DNA of 64,000 bases from Bacteroides cellulosilyticus (GTDB lineage Bacteria > Bacteroidota > Bacteroidia > Bacteroidales > Bacteroidaceae): NCBI RefSeq assembly GCF_020091405.1, contig NZ_CP081903.1:5146501-5210500 (forward strand), in the 5' to 3' direction. Below are positions 10,001-18,700 of this stretch, one piece after another. A program made the translations under genes and the position numbers. The notes under the pieces were generated by a model that had not been told where the DNA came from, ran no database searches, and saw nothing but the letters and a program-made list of their open reading frames with translations. The stretch's first letter is position 1, and every line of letters starts with the position of its first letter.

Positions 10001-10449
10001 TAAGGATCGGTCATGTCTACCCAATACCCCATCTTGTGAGTCAGATCTTCCCATTCTTTGGTGAACTTCATCACATCTTTGCGGCAGGCAGCGTTATAGT
10101 CGGCTACGGAGATCGTTTTACCGATATCTTCCTTGGTGATGCCCATTGCTTTTTCCACACCCAGTTCCACAGGAAGTCCGTGTGTGTCCCATCCGGCTTT
10201 ACGTTTCACCAGGAAACCTTTCATGGTTTTGTAACGGCAGAAAATATCTTTGATGGAGCGAGCCATTACGTGGTGAATGCCCGGCATACCGTTGGCAGAG
10301 GGCGGTCCTTCATAAAAAACGAAAGAAGGACAGCCTTCACGTTCTGTCATACTCTTGGCGAAAACCTGGTTCTCGTCCCATTTCTTCAACACTTCCGCGT
10401 TTACCTTTGAGAGGTCGAACTGCGAATATTCGGCAAACTTCTTACCCAT
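7024..10449 (-). CDS. ileS: Isoleucyl-tRNA synthetase
   Basis: 1141 residues, a full-length class I synthetase of the long bacterial/eukaryotic-like type. The HIGH-type motif lies in PSANGMPGIHHVMAR (H59-H60) and the KMSKR motif at residues 689-693. The editing (CP1) domain occupies roughly residues 190-400 (WTTTPWTLPSNTALCVGP), and the anticodon-binding domain lies after ~residue 740. It charges tRNA-Ile in the cytoplasm. First gene of a minus-strand operon with the DksA-like gene, lspA, the DUF4296 gene and a small protein. No T-box-like leader is apparent in the short upstream region. Confidence 0.97.
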   Translation of the reverse strand: MGKKFAEYSQFDLSKVNAEVLKKWDENQVFAKSMTEREGCPSFVFYEGPPSANGMPGIHHVMARSIKDIFCRYKTMKGFLVKRKAGWDTHGLPVELGVEKAMGITKEDIGKTISVADYNAACRKDVMKFTKEWEDLTHKMGYWVDMTDPYITYDNRYIETLWWLLKQLYTKGYLYKGYTIQPYSPAAGTGLSSHELNQPGCYRDVKDVTCVAQFKMKNPKPEMAEWGTPYFIAWTTTPWTLPSNTALCVGPKIDYVAVQSYNGYTGEKITVVLAKALLYTHFNKKAEDIALEDYKPGDKLIPFKVIGEYKGPELVGMEYEQLIPWVNPGEGAFRVILGDYVTTEDGTGIVHIAPTFGADDAQVAKAAGVPPLQLINKKGELRPMVDLTGKFYKLDELDENFVKERVNVDLYKEYAGRFVKNDYDPNLTDQDESLDVSLCMMMKANNQAFKIEKHVHNYPHCWRTDKPVLYYPLDSWFIRSTACKDRMIELNKTINWKPESTGTGRFGKWLENLNDWNLSRSRYWGTPLPIWRTEDNSEEICIGSVEELYNEIEKSVAAGFMKSNPYKDKGFVPGEYNGENYDKIDLHRPYVDDIILVSKDGKPMKREADLIDVWFDSGAMPYAQIHYPFENKELLDSHQVYPADFIAEGVDQTRGWFFTLHAIASMVFDTISYKAVISNGLVLDKNGNKMSKRLGNGVDPFSTIEKYGSDPLRWYMITNSSPWDNLKFDVDGIEEVRRKFFGTLYNTYSFFSLYANVDGFEYKEADVPMAERPEIDRWILSVLNTLVKEVDTCYSEYEPTKAGRLISDFVNDNLSNWYVRLNRKRFWGGEFTQDKLSAYQTLYTCLETVAKLMSPIAPFYADKLYMDLVTATGRDNVVSVHLAKFPEYNEEMIDRELEARMQMAQDVTSMVLALRRKVNIKVRQPLQCIMIPVVDEEQRAHIEAVKALIMSEVNVKDIKFVDGAAGVLVKKVKCDFKKMGPKFGKQMKAVAAAVAEMSQEAIAELEKNGSYTLQLDGADVVVEAADVEIFSEDIPGWLVANEGKLTVALDVTVTEELRQEGVARELVNRIQNIRKSSGLEITDKIKITLSKNQQTDDAVNEYKDYICNQVLGTSLTLTDEVENGTELNFDDFSLYVSVVKE

Positions 10450-10584
10450 CTTATTTGCAATTTAACTATTTACAATTTAACGATCAAGGGGGTACTTTGA
10501 GACGTGCTAAAGCGACCCTCCTTATTTTAAGGGTGCAAAGTTACAAAAAAGTTAGAGAAAAGATATTATTGAATAGAAAAAAAC

Positions 10585-10592
10585 TATTTTTG
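10585..10592 (+). promoter_or_regulatory. Bacteroides -7 element for the oxidoreductase at 10636
   Basis: TATTTTTG fits TAnnTTTG, 43 bases before the ATG at 10636. Confidence 0.5.
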
Positions 10593-10635
10593 CCTGTCGT
10601 AATTGATTATTCACCAAAACATCTAAAACAATAGT

Positions 10636-11193
10636 ATGGACAAAGATCTAAAAAAGGTTGTGGTGCTCCTGGCACACCCCAACATGGAAAACTCACAAGC
10701 CAATAAAGCCCTGTTTGATGCCATAAAGGATATAGAAGATGTGGCTGTTTTTAATTTATACGAGATGCCGGATGAGGATATCCTCAATATGGATGCATGG
10801 AGCCGGATTATATCTCATGCCAATGCAGTGGTATATCAGTTCCCATTTTATTGGATGTCGGCACCATCTTTATTAAAGAAATGGCAGGACGGGATATTTA
10901 CCTATTTGGCAAAAACTCCGGCAGTAGCCGGTAAACCTTTGTTGGTTGTTACCACTACCGGTTCTGAATTTGATGCGTACCGAAGTGGAGGAAGAAATCG
11001 CTTCACGGTGGATGAACTTTTGCGTCCTTATCAGGGTGGTGCTGTGCATGCAGGGATGGTATGGCAGACTCCTTTCGTGGTGTATGGTATGGGAACACCC
11101 GATGCGGAAAAGAATATTGCCCTGGCAGCGGATCTTTATAAAAAGCGGGTGATGGCACTTATCGGGAAAGATAAATCGGAAGATAGCTGGTAA
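10636..11193 (+). CDS. NAD(P)H-dependent quinone/FMN oxidoreductase, flavodoxin-like fold
   Basis: 185 residues of the Flavodoxin_2 family (MdaB/KefF/NQO-like). Visible family traits: an N-terminal beta strand and flavin loop (VVVLLAHPNMENSQANKAL), the central QFPFYWMSAPSLLKKWQD segment that forms the flavin/substrate site, and the GxxxPxLVVTTTGS strand (AGKPLLVVTTTGS) with a following tyrosine region. Such enzymes make two-electron reductions of quinones or electrophiles in the cytosol. It appears monocistronic from a promoter at 10585, divergent from ileS. Confidence 0.85.
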   Translation: MDKDLKKVVVLLAHPNMENSQANKALFDAIKDIEDVAVFNLYEMPDEDILNMDAWSRIISHANAVVYQFPFYWMSAPSLLKKWQDGIFTYLAKTPAVAGKPLLVVTTTGSEFDAYRSGGRNRFTVDELLRPYQGGAVHAGMVWQTPFVVYGMGTPDAEKNIALAADLYKKRVMALIGKDKSEDSW

Positions 11194-11217
11194 AGCGTAA
11201 AGTATCAGTCAAAACAC

Positions 11218-11248
11218 TTGATTTTGCCTTTACGATGTCGTATCTTTG
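11218..11248 (+). promoter_or_regulatory. Promoter of duplicated leader cassette, copy A
   Basis: TTGA (11218-11221), a 19-base spacer and TATCTTTG (11241-11248). The same arrangement and much of the spacer recur at 33947-33977 before the Type III R-M operon. Confidence 0.65.
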
Positions 11249-11295
11249 TAGAAGTTTTAAGCTGAGTTTTATTATAAACCTAAACCCTTGGTGAA

Positions 11296-11409
11296 ATGGC
11301 AAAAGTTATTCTTTCTTTTTCGGAAACTTTTAAATGGTGCACTAATTTGACAGATATTTTATGTAAGACAGGCTGTATGCCGGATAACTATGGGTGGTTT
11401 ACTCGTTAG
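11296..11409 (+). pseudogene. Remnant of DUF4248-like small gene, copy A
   Basis: A 37-residue frame beginning MAKVILSFSET that shares its promoter, leader and first ~10 codons with the frame at 34027. After the shared start the similarity is lost and the frame runs to a stop, so it looks like a leftover N-terminus. The better-preserved copy at 34027 suggests a DUF4248-like origin (ELA..YFP pattern), but in this copy that motif is already destroyed. A terminator follows at 11478, so a short transcript may still be made. Confidence 0.4.
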
Positions 11410-11477
11410 CAAATCAAATAGATTATAGTTATTTCAGATGTTCGGTATTTGGAATAATAATAGGCAAAAAAGAAGAT

Positions 11478-11516
11478 AAGGTGGTATTTCCTCACAAGGA
11501 TTTGCCACCTTTTTTG
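11478..11516 (+). terminator. Terminator hairpin, paralogous to that at 29022
   Basis: AAGGTGG (11478-11484) pairs with CCACCTT (11505-11511), followed by T's; the inner loop also contains TCCT/AGGA. Stem and loop layout closely resemble the terminator at 29022-29059. Confidence 0.75.
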
Positions 11517-11831
11517 TTGATTTATATTCAAATTGGGATTGAAAGCATATTTCTGTGCTGTTAATAAACATTGGATACGTTCTTAAAAAAAACGTTCTGA
11601 TTATTCTTTAAAAACGTTGTTTGCGGTTATTAATGAGTTATTTTAGTTGTCATGATTTCAGAGCTTTTTATGGACTTAATTCATTCCTCTAAAAGAAATC
11701 ATTTAATTAAGAAATGCGTAGGAAAAAAGAAAAAGTTTTTTCAAGAGAACATTAGTCGTTTATTTATTAACGTCAGTTTACCTCGTTCATGGTAAAAACA
11801 AGTTCCAGTTATAATCTTTTTCTGATTGAAA

Positions 11832-11863
11832 TTTGTCCTTTCCCTGTCATATCCGTAACTTTG
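11832..11863 (+). promoter_or_regulatory. Full Bacteroides promoter
   Basis: TTTG (11832-11835), a 20-base spacer, and TAACTTTG (11856-11863), a near-ideal Bacteroides promoter 18 bases before the ATG at 11882. Confidence 0.75.
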
Positions 11864-11881
11864 TAAATCAAAGAACCCGAT

Positions 11882-12439
11882 ATGAATCAGGAATTACTAG
11901 AACGAACACTAAAGAACCGCCGGATAGAACTGACGAATCAGGAGAAAAAGGATTATTATCCTAAAGAGAATCTTTTTATTCTCTTGTTTGCTTCTGCTAT
12001 CGTACTGCTAATGCCATTGATGGCAAGGCTCAAGGGGGAGATTATAGAAACGGAGTTTTTATGGTTTTCCGTATTGTTTCCTGCCGTCTCTGTTGCGGTC
12101 ATTTACATCACTTATTGGAATAAGAAGAATACGCTCAAACTGCATTACATCAACACAGCTCTTACTCCGCAAGAACAGCAAAATGTATTGATGCGACTGG
12201 CAAAGGAAAATCGCTGGAAAATAATTCTGTGCAATAAGCGACAATTTGTAGCGGATGATATGTGTATGCGTTGGCATGTACGTGTTGTCGTCATTTTCGG
12301 AAATCCGCACATGGCTTATAATAGCCGTTGTAATCCTACTAATAATCGTTGGCACGCTTCCGGTGGCAGGAATTGGGATAATCTGGAAATGATTCGCCAA
12401 GCTATCGAAAAAGAATGGGCAATTAAAAATAAGAACTAA
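11882..12439 (+). CDS. Hypothetical two-helix membrane protein
   Basis: 185 residues, family not recognised. Two hydrophobic segments (about residues 30-48, LFILLFASAIVLLMPLMARL, and 60-80, FLWFSVLFPAVSVAVIYITYW) suggest a hairpin in the inner membrane, with both ends cytosolic. The C-terminal ~100 residues are soluble, with several tryptophans and a pair of WH motifs (MRWHVRV and NNRWHASGGRNWDN). It has its own strong promoter and no clear operon partner. Confidence 0.65.
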   Translation: MNQELLERTLKNRRIELTNQEKKDYYPKENLFILLFASAIVLLMPLMARLKGEIIETEFLWFSVLFPAVSVAVIYITYWNKKNTLKLHYINTALTPQEQQNVLMRLAKENRWKIILCNKRQFVADDMCMRWHVRVVVIFGNPHMAYNSRCNPTNNRWHASGGRNWDNLEMIRQAIEKEWAIKNKN

Positions 12440-12568
12440 AAATACTCTGCTGTTGTCTCAGGATGTCGCAATTCTTGTATGAATTCTTAAAATGAGAGTA
12501 GATGATTATCACAATATCCTCTTTTTTTTGTATCATTGCAAACATAATTCTCTAAAGAACATACTATT

Positions 12569-13270
12569 ATGAAAACTAGATTTTTATTATTTGCCGTATT
12601 TCTATTGGTGTGCAGCACTGCATTCAGTCAGGACAGTGATAATGCGAAGTATATTGAAGTAACCGGAACTTCGGAAATAACCCTTGTACCCGACGAGATT
12701 CATTATCTTATCGAGATTAAAGAATATTGGGAAGAGGAATTTGACGGAAAGTCCAAACCGGAGAATTATCGGACTAAAGTGCCATTGATCGGAATAGAGA
12801 GAAATTTAAGAGCTGCCTTGCGAAAGATTGGGATTCCGGAAGACGCCATCCGTACACAAGAGGTAGGTGATTATTGGCGTGAACGCGGATTTGAATTCCT
12901 GGTATCTAAACGGTTTGATATTACGTTGACCGATTTTAGTCAGATTGATGAGATTCTAAAGGTTATTGATACGAAAGGAATCAGTTACATGCGCATCGGA
13001 GAACTGAAGAGTAAAGATATGCAGGTTTATCGGCAACAAGGTAAGATAGAGGCACTGAAAGCAGCACAAAAGAAAGCAGGATATTTGGTGGAAGCATTAG
13101 GCAAACGCTTGGGAGATGTCATCCGCATTGTCGAACCGCAGGAAAGTGCAGGTTATCCCCGGTATTTTGCAGCTCAGAGCAATGTGAGTTCATCACAGTC
13201 AGAAGCTTACGATGCTTTCCGTACGATAAAACTGAATTATTCGATGCTGGTGAGATTCGAGATAAAGTAG
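12569..13270 (+). CDS. SIMPL (DUF541) domain exported protein
   Basis: 233 residues with a cleavable signal peptide (residues 1-20, AFSQ). The rest resembles the SIMPL/DUF541 fold: an early IEVTGTSEITLVPDEIHYLIEI strand pair, a central helix (LRAALRKIGIPEDAIRTQEV) and the typical ALKAAQKKAGYLVEALGKRLGDVIRI region at ~155-180. Family members (for example E. coli YggE) form large oligomers in the periplasm and are linked to oxidative-stress resistance. A variant -7 box (TATCATTG, 12531) lies upstream. Confidence 0.85.
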   Translation: MKTRFLLFAVFLLVCSTAFSQDSDNAKYIEVTGTSEITLVPDEIHYLIEIKEYWEEEFDGKSKPENYRTKVPLIGIERNLRAALRKIGIPEDAIRTQEVGDYWRERGFEFLVSKRFDITLTDFSQIDEILKVIDTKGISYMRIGELKSKDMQVYRQQGKIEALKAAQKKAGYLVEALGKRLGDVIRIVEPQESAGYPRYFAAQSNVSSSQSEAYDAFRTIKLNYSMLVRFEIK

Positions 13271-13290
13271 AAATAAAAAGATTTATTTCT

Positions 13291-13321
13291 TTTGTTACTG
13301 TAGCATTAAAGTGTAACTTTG
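13291..13321 (+). promoter_or_regulatory. Promoter of the toxin-antitoxin pair
   Basis: TTTG (13291-13294), a 19-base spacer and TAACTTTG (13314-13321), 16 bases before the ATG at 13338. Confidence 0.75.
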
Positions 13322-13337
13322 TACAAAACGTTATGTT

Positions 13338-13709
13338 ATGGGAAAAGTAAAAGAGCCAGCTGTAACTTACTATAGCCGTCCGATGCTGAATGCCTTGCGC
13401 AATCACATAAAAGACAGAATAGAACAAATGGACGATGCCGTGCTATTGTCTAAAATCAGCAGCATGCTCGATAAAGATGAGGAAAGCTTTGAGGAGCGTT
13501 ATCAACGTGCCAAAGAATTTGCATATACACATCTTGACAGGGAATTTGCAGAAGAACTTGAAAAAGAGAATTTTCTGATAGGCAAACCTATACCCTGCCA
13601 ATATACTGATGAGGAATTTGAAAAAGAATCAAAACAGTCAGAAGCAAGCGGTATTGCTACTGATGAAGAAGTAAAAGCCGCTTTCAATTTATGGCTGAAC
13701 TTAAAGTAA
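13338..13709 (+). CDS. Putative antitoxin of a RelE/ParE-type module
   Basis: 123 residues, charged and mostly helical. It precedes and overlaps by 19 bases a ParE/RelE-like toxin, the usual layout of a type II module in which the labile antitoxin comes first. The N-terminal part (YYSRPMLNALRNHIKDRIEQMDD) and the acidic middle (DKDEESFEERYQRAKEF) could give DNA contact and toxin neutralisation, but I do not recognise a named antitoxin fold, and Bacteroides antitoxins of this length are commonly annotated only as hypothetical. The function is inferred from position. Confidence 0.6.
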   Translation: MGKVKEPAVTYYSRPMLNALRNHIKDRIEQMDDAVLLSKISSMLDKDEESFEERYQRAKEFAYTHLDREFAEELEKENFLIGKPIPCQYTDEEFEKESKQSEASGIATDEEVKAAFNLWLNLK

Positions 13710-13981
13710 TCTGGACAAAGCGGGCACTTGCCGTATTTCAAAAGACTGCATATTGGTATGCTGCAAATCTGGGAATACAATTCGCTGTCACCTTTGCAAA
13801 GAATGTAGATGAAGCGATGCACAAGATTTTATTAATGCCCACTGTTGGCCAGCTCGAAAAACGTGGAAAAGACAAGGAATATAGGTCTATTCTATCTCAT
13901 CCTCTATGTAGAATTTATTATTGGTACAATAATACGGAAATACATATTGTCAGGCTACGTTTTAATAAAATGAATAAATAA
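13691..13981 (+). CDS. RelE/ParE family toxin
   Basis: 96 residues of the RelE/ParE superfamily: an N-terminal beta strand (LKVIWTKRALAVFQK), two helices (WYAANLGIQFAVTFAKNVDEAMHKIL) and the C-terminal sheet with the basic/aromatic pattern (YRSILSHPLCRIYYWYNNTEIHIVRLRF). The ending VRLRFNKM resembles the arginine-rich last strand of the family. Such toxins either cleave mRNA on the ribosome or inhibit gyrase; the target cannot be decided here. It is translated from within the antitoxin gene (19-base overlap). Confidence 0.8.
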   Translation: MAELKVIWTKRALAVFQKTAYWYAANLGIQFAVTFAKNVDEAMHKILLMPTVGQLEKRGKDKEYRSILSHPLCRIYYWYNNTEIHIVRLRFNKMNK

Positions 13982-13991
13982 TCCGATTGTT

Positions 13992-15524
13992 TTATTTTTT
14001 CATCCTTACCTCATACAAGTCGTTTCTCCTGTCTTTCAGATTACGCACACTGCCGTAAGTATGCAATTCATTCAATAAATCCAGATCCACATCGGATACC
14101 AGTATCATTTCTGTATTCGGTGTGGCTTCTGCACGCTTGCCATCCGTCGGGAATGCAAAGTCGCAGGGAGTAAATACACCTGACTGTGCATACTGAATAT
14201 CCATATTGTGCACACGCGGAAGATTGCCTACACTACCGGCAATGACAACGAAGCATTCATTTTCGATGGCACGGGCATGGGCGCATACCTTTACACGTGA
14301 GTAAGCATTTTGCGTATCCGTCAGGAAAGGAACGAATAAAATCTGCATACCCTGGTCTGCCATAATACGGGATAATTCCGGAAATTCCACATCATAGCAA
14401 ATCAGTACGCCGATCTTAGCACAGTCCGTATCAAATGTCTGCAAAGCCTTTCCGCCACTTAATCCCCAGCTTTTTATTTCATCGGGTGTGACGTGCAACT
14501 TCTCATACATCTCAAAACTACCATCGCGGCGACAAAGGAAACCTACATTATACAAAAGTCCATCCTCTTTAATGAGCGGCATGCTACCTGTAATGATATT
14601 GATGTTGTAACTGATAGCCAACTTTACAAATCGTTCTCTAATTTCCTCTGTATAAGCCGCCAGTCCGCGAATGGCCTGTGACTCCCCTTCATTATTGAAT
14701 TTTGCCATCAGCGGAGCATTGAAGTATTCGGGGAAAAGAATGAAGTCACTCTTATAATCGGATACGGCATCCACAAAGAATTCTACCTGTTCAAACAGGT
14801 CATCCAGTGTTTGATAACTACGCATCTGCCACTGCACCAATCCTACGCGCACGGTTGTTTTCGGTGCAATATATTCTTCTGTGGGTTCCTGATAGTAAAT
14901 GTTATCCCATTGCAACAGACAAGCATAATGCCTGGATTCCTCGTCATTCGGCAGATAATTGCGCATCACCTTGCGTACGTGGAAGTCATTGGAAAGTTGA
15001 AAGGTCAATACAGGATCGAATATTTCTTTCTGCTTTACCTTATCTATATACTCTTTCGGACGAATCTGATCCGAATACTTATAATAGTTGGGAATACGCC
15101 CGCCGAACATAATAGCTTTCAGGTTCAGAGTTTCGCAAAGCTCCTTGCGGTATTCGTACATACGGCGTGCCAGGCGAAGTCCACGGTATTGGGGATGAAT
15201 AAAGACTTCAATACCATATAATATATTGCCTTTAGGGTTATGGGTATTGAAGGTTTCTTTACCCGTCACCTGTGCGTAAGTATGATCGTTCTTCACATCA
15301 TCGTAATTCACAATGATGGAAAGGGCGCAGCCGACAATCTTTTCGTCTACCACGGTTACAATCTGTCCTTCGGGGAAAATTCGGATGAGTTTTTCAATTT
15401 GTTTGTGTGTCCAAAACACATCGCTGCCATCCGTATATACACGGGTGAATGACTGCGCCAGTTGCTCGTAGTCTTCTATCTGTAAATTACGCAACTGTAC
15501 TTTGTTGATTTTCAATGAGTCCAT
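13992..15524 (-). CDS. GNAT acetyltransferase fused to carbon-nitrogen hydrolase
   Basis: 510 residues. Residues ~1-210 are a GNAT domain (acetyl-CoA loop near HPQYRGLRLARRMYEYR); residues ~225-505 are a nitrilase-superfamily hydrolase with the catalytic triad visible: Glu in ILFPEYF, Lys in YEKLHVTP, and Cys in IGVLICYDVEFPE. The family is a known natural fusion in Bacteroidetes and Proteobacteria; it probably hydrolyses an amide and acetylates, or senses, a related compound, but the substrate is unknown. Monocistronic on the minus strand, directly behind the toxin gene. Confidence 0.9.
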   Translation of the reverse strand: MDSLKINKVQLRNLQIEDYEQLAQSFTRVYTDGSDVFWTHKQIEKLIRIFPEGQIVTVVDEKIVGCALSIIVNYDDVKNDHTYAQVTGKETFNTHNPKGNILYGIEVFIHPQYRGLRLARRMYEYRKELCETLNLKAIMFGGRIPNYYKYSDQIRPKEYIDKVKQKEIFDPVLTFQLSNDFHVRKVMRNYLPNDEESRHYACLLQWDNIYYQEPTEEYIAPKTTVRVGLVQWQMRSYQTLDDLFEQVEFFVDAVSDYKSDFILFPEYFNAPLMAKFNNEGESQAIRGLAAYTEEIRERFVKLAISYNINIITGSMPLIKEDGLLYNVGFLCRRDGSFEMYEKLHVTPDEIKSWGLSGGKALQTFDTDCAKIGVLICYDVEFPELSRIMADQGMQILFVPFLTDTQNAYSRVKVCAHARAIENECFVVIAGSVGNLPRVHNMDIQYAQSGVFTPCDFAFPTDGKRAEATPNTEMILVSDVDLDLLNELHTYGSVRNLKDRRNDLYEVRMKK

Positions 15525-15685
15525 AATGTCTCTTTTTTATACCAAAAGTTAAATCCGCTGCAAAGGTACGGTTTAAACTTATACATTGTCTCCCGGAATG
15601 CACATTTTTGTGAGAGACTGATTTTGCAATAAAAAAAGAAATGAGGATTTAACACTTTAGGAATAAGAGTATTTTGCTTTTTTTA

Positions 15686-15693
15686 TACTTTTG
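15686..15693 (+). promoter_or_regulatory. -7 element for the TonB receptor gene
   Basis: TACTTTTG fits TAnnTTTG. Transcription would begin near 15699, leaving a leader of about 45 bases. No clear -33 element at the right distance. Confidence 0.5.
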
Positions 15694-15743
15694 CATCGTT
15701 TTCTACAACTTTCAGTTTATTTCTTACTTAAATTTTAAAAATC

Positions 15744-18700
15744 ATGGCTAAAAAGATGTTATTCCTGGTTGTGCTTTTGTTTTCCCTTACAGGAATGCTC
15801 AAGGCACAGGTAACTACTGCCGGAATGAGTGGTAAAGTGATGGCTGACGAAGAATCTGTCATCGGCGCTACGGTTGTAGCCGTACACGAACCTTCCGGAA
15901 CCAGTTACGGTACTGTTACCAATGTAGACGGACGTTTCAGTCTGCAAGGTATGCGCTCCGGTGGTCCTTACAAGGTGACGGTATCTTACATCGGTTATCA
16001 AACGGCAATCTATACAGGTATCCAGCTGCAACTGGGTGAAACTTATTCATTGAATGTAACCCTGCACGAAGCTTCGGAATTATTGGGAGAAATCACTATT
16101 ACGGCCAGTAAGTCAAAGTTCAGTGCTGAAAAAACGGGAGCTACTACCAATATTTCTTCTGAACAGCTCACCACATTGCCCAGCATTAACCGCAGTATCA
16201 GCGACTTTACCCGCATTTCCCCGTATGCTTCAGGAAACTCCTTTGGCGGCCGTGACGGACGTTCCAATACGTTCACGGTAGACGGTGCGAATATGAATAA
16301 CAACTTCGGTCTGTCGTCTGATTTGCCCGGAGGTGGAAATCCTATTTCGCTGGATGCCATTGATGAAGTGCAGGTAGTGATTGCCCCATACGATGTACGT
16401 CAGGCAAACTTTATCGGTGCAGGTATCAATGCCATTACGAAATCGGGTACAAACGCTTACAGAGGTAGCGCTTATATGTACTTCAACAATGAAGTGATGC
16501 GCGGTAACAAAATTGGCGATACTGATTTCGGTGTGCGTGCCGAAGAGTCCAAGACTGTTTACGGTGCTACATTGGGCGGTCCTATCATTAAAGACAAGCT
16601 GTTCTTCTTTGCAAATGTAGAGTATGAAAAGAGTCCGCAGCAAGTAATTACATGGCGTGCGGCAAGAGAAGGAGAAGACCCGAATAACTCCACTATTTCA
16701 CGCACTACGGAAGCAGATCTGGCGGAATTCTCCCAGATTCTGAAAGACAAATACGGATACAATACCGGTTCGTTCACAGATTTCCCAGCCGATGTCACCA
16801 ACCTGAAATTATTGGGTCGTATTGACTGGAATATCAATCAGGGAAATAAGTTGAGCGTACGCTATAACTTTACCAATAATAAAACCTGGAACGCACCCAA
16901 TGGCAGTTCGGGAAATACCGGGTATCGTTTGGCATACAACCGTGTTTCGGCCTACTCCATGTCTTATGCAAACTCTTGCTATTCTTTGCAGAACATTGTA
17001 AACTCGGCTACTGCCGAATTGAACAGCCGTTTCTCTTCCAACGTTTCCAATCAGCTGTTGTTTACATACAGTGACATGAAAGATGAACGCGATACGAACT
17101 CCAGCCCCTTCCCTTTCATTGATATTATGGCCGGATACTACGAAAACGGTAATCAGATATTAGAGCCTTACATGACTGCCGGTTACGAATTGTTTACCTA
17201 TAACAACCTGGTGAAAAATACGGTTATGACTATTGTGGATAACTTCACCTATTACCTGGGAGCTCATAAATTAACGGCAGGTATCAGCTACGAACGTCAG
17301 AAAGCCGGAAACTCATACATGCGCAACGGAACCGGATATTATCGTTATTCCAGCTTCGAGGATTTCAAAAATGGAGCTGCACCCGAATCGTTTGCCTTGG
17401 CTTATGGGTACAATGGTAATACAAAACCTTCTGCGGACGTGAAATTCGGTCAGTTGGGTGTTTATCTGCAAGATGAATGGAACATACGCGATAACTTTAA
17501 ATTGACTGCCGGTATACGTATGGATAATCTCAGTTTCCTGAATGATATTATGCGTAATCAGGCTATCTATAATCTGGACTTCAACGGTATGCATATTGAT
17601 ACGGGTGCATGGCCCGATAGCAAACTGCAATTCTCACCGCGTGTAGGTTTCACCTGGGATGTGTTCAATGATAAGACATTAAAAGTGCGTGGTGGATCAG
17701 GATTCTTCACCGGACGTATTCCTTTGGTGTTCTTTACCAATATGCCTACCAACTCGGGTATGATTCAAAATCTGGTAAGTATTACGACCAGATATAAGGA
17801 TGGTGTTGTAACCAGTCGCAATCCCCGCCTGGATTTGCTGAAAGGTACTATGATAACGGATGTAAACCAGATGATTTCCACATTGGGACTTCCTGCCACC
17901 ATCAGTCCGGAAGAAGGTGTATTGCCAAGCTCCATAGTGGGCATCGATCCGGACTTCAAGATGCCGCAAGTCTGGAAAACCTCATTAGCTTTGGATTACC
18001 AGCTGTCTGTATCTTTCCCGCTGACGGTTACACTGGAAGGAATGTTCTCTAAGGATATCAATGCGGTGCGCCAATACAACTACAACGTGCAGGCTCCGGA
18101 TAAAGATACATGGTCACGTTTTAACGGACCGGATGATCGTTACATCTATCCTGAAAACTTCCTGCAACACACGAATATTAGTAGCGCGAATGTATTAACA
18201 AACACTTCTAAAGGTTGGGGATGGACAGGTAACATTACCGTAATGGCAGAACCCGCCAAGAATGTAAATATTATGGCAGCCTATACTCATACCGAATCAA
18301 AGGAAATCAGTGGTATGCCCGGTTCGGATGCTAACTCCGCCTGGACAAACGTTCCATCCATCAACGGACCGAACAGCTCGGGACTCATGCGTTCGCAATA
18401 TGTCACTCCCAACCGTGTAGTTGCTTCCATCAACTGGCGCGTACACTTAAATAAGAAAACATCTTCAAATTTCAGCCTCTTTTATAGCGGATATTCATCC
18501 AGTGGCTATAGCTTTATGTACTCTAATGATATGAATGGCGATGGCGTAACCAATGACCTTATTTACATTCCGAAGACTAAAGATGAAATCAAGTTCACGA
18601 GTGCCGAAGATGCAGATGCTTTCTGGAAGTTCGTGAGTCAAGACCCTTATCTGAAGAAGCATAAAGGCGAATATGCCGAAGCTTATTCTGCACGTGCTCC

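Larger units (their letters stand above)
11410..11881. other. Intergenic, AT-rich, no gene seen
   Basis: The stretch holds a terminator at 11478 and the promoter of the next gene at 11832-11863. I see no credible reading frame in between; the sequence is AT-rich with A- and T-tracts and an AACGTT repeat pair near 11590-11620. Confidence 0.6.

Noticed and set aside
7024..10449. Plus-strand frames across ileS, up to ~150 codons
   Set aside because: All lie within the ileS gene on the opposite strand and lack start signals.
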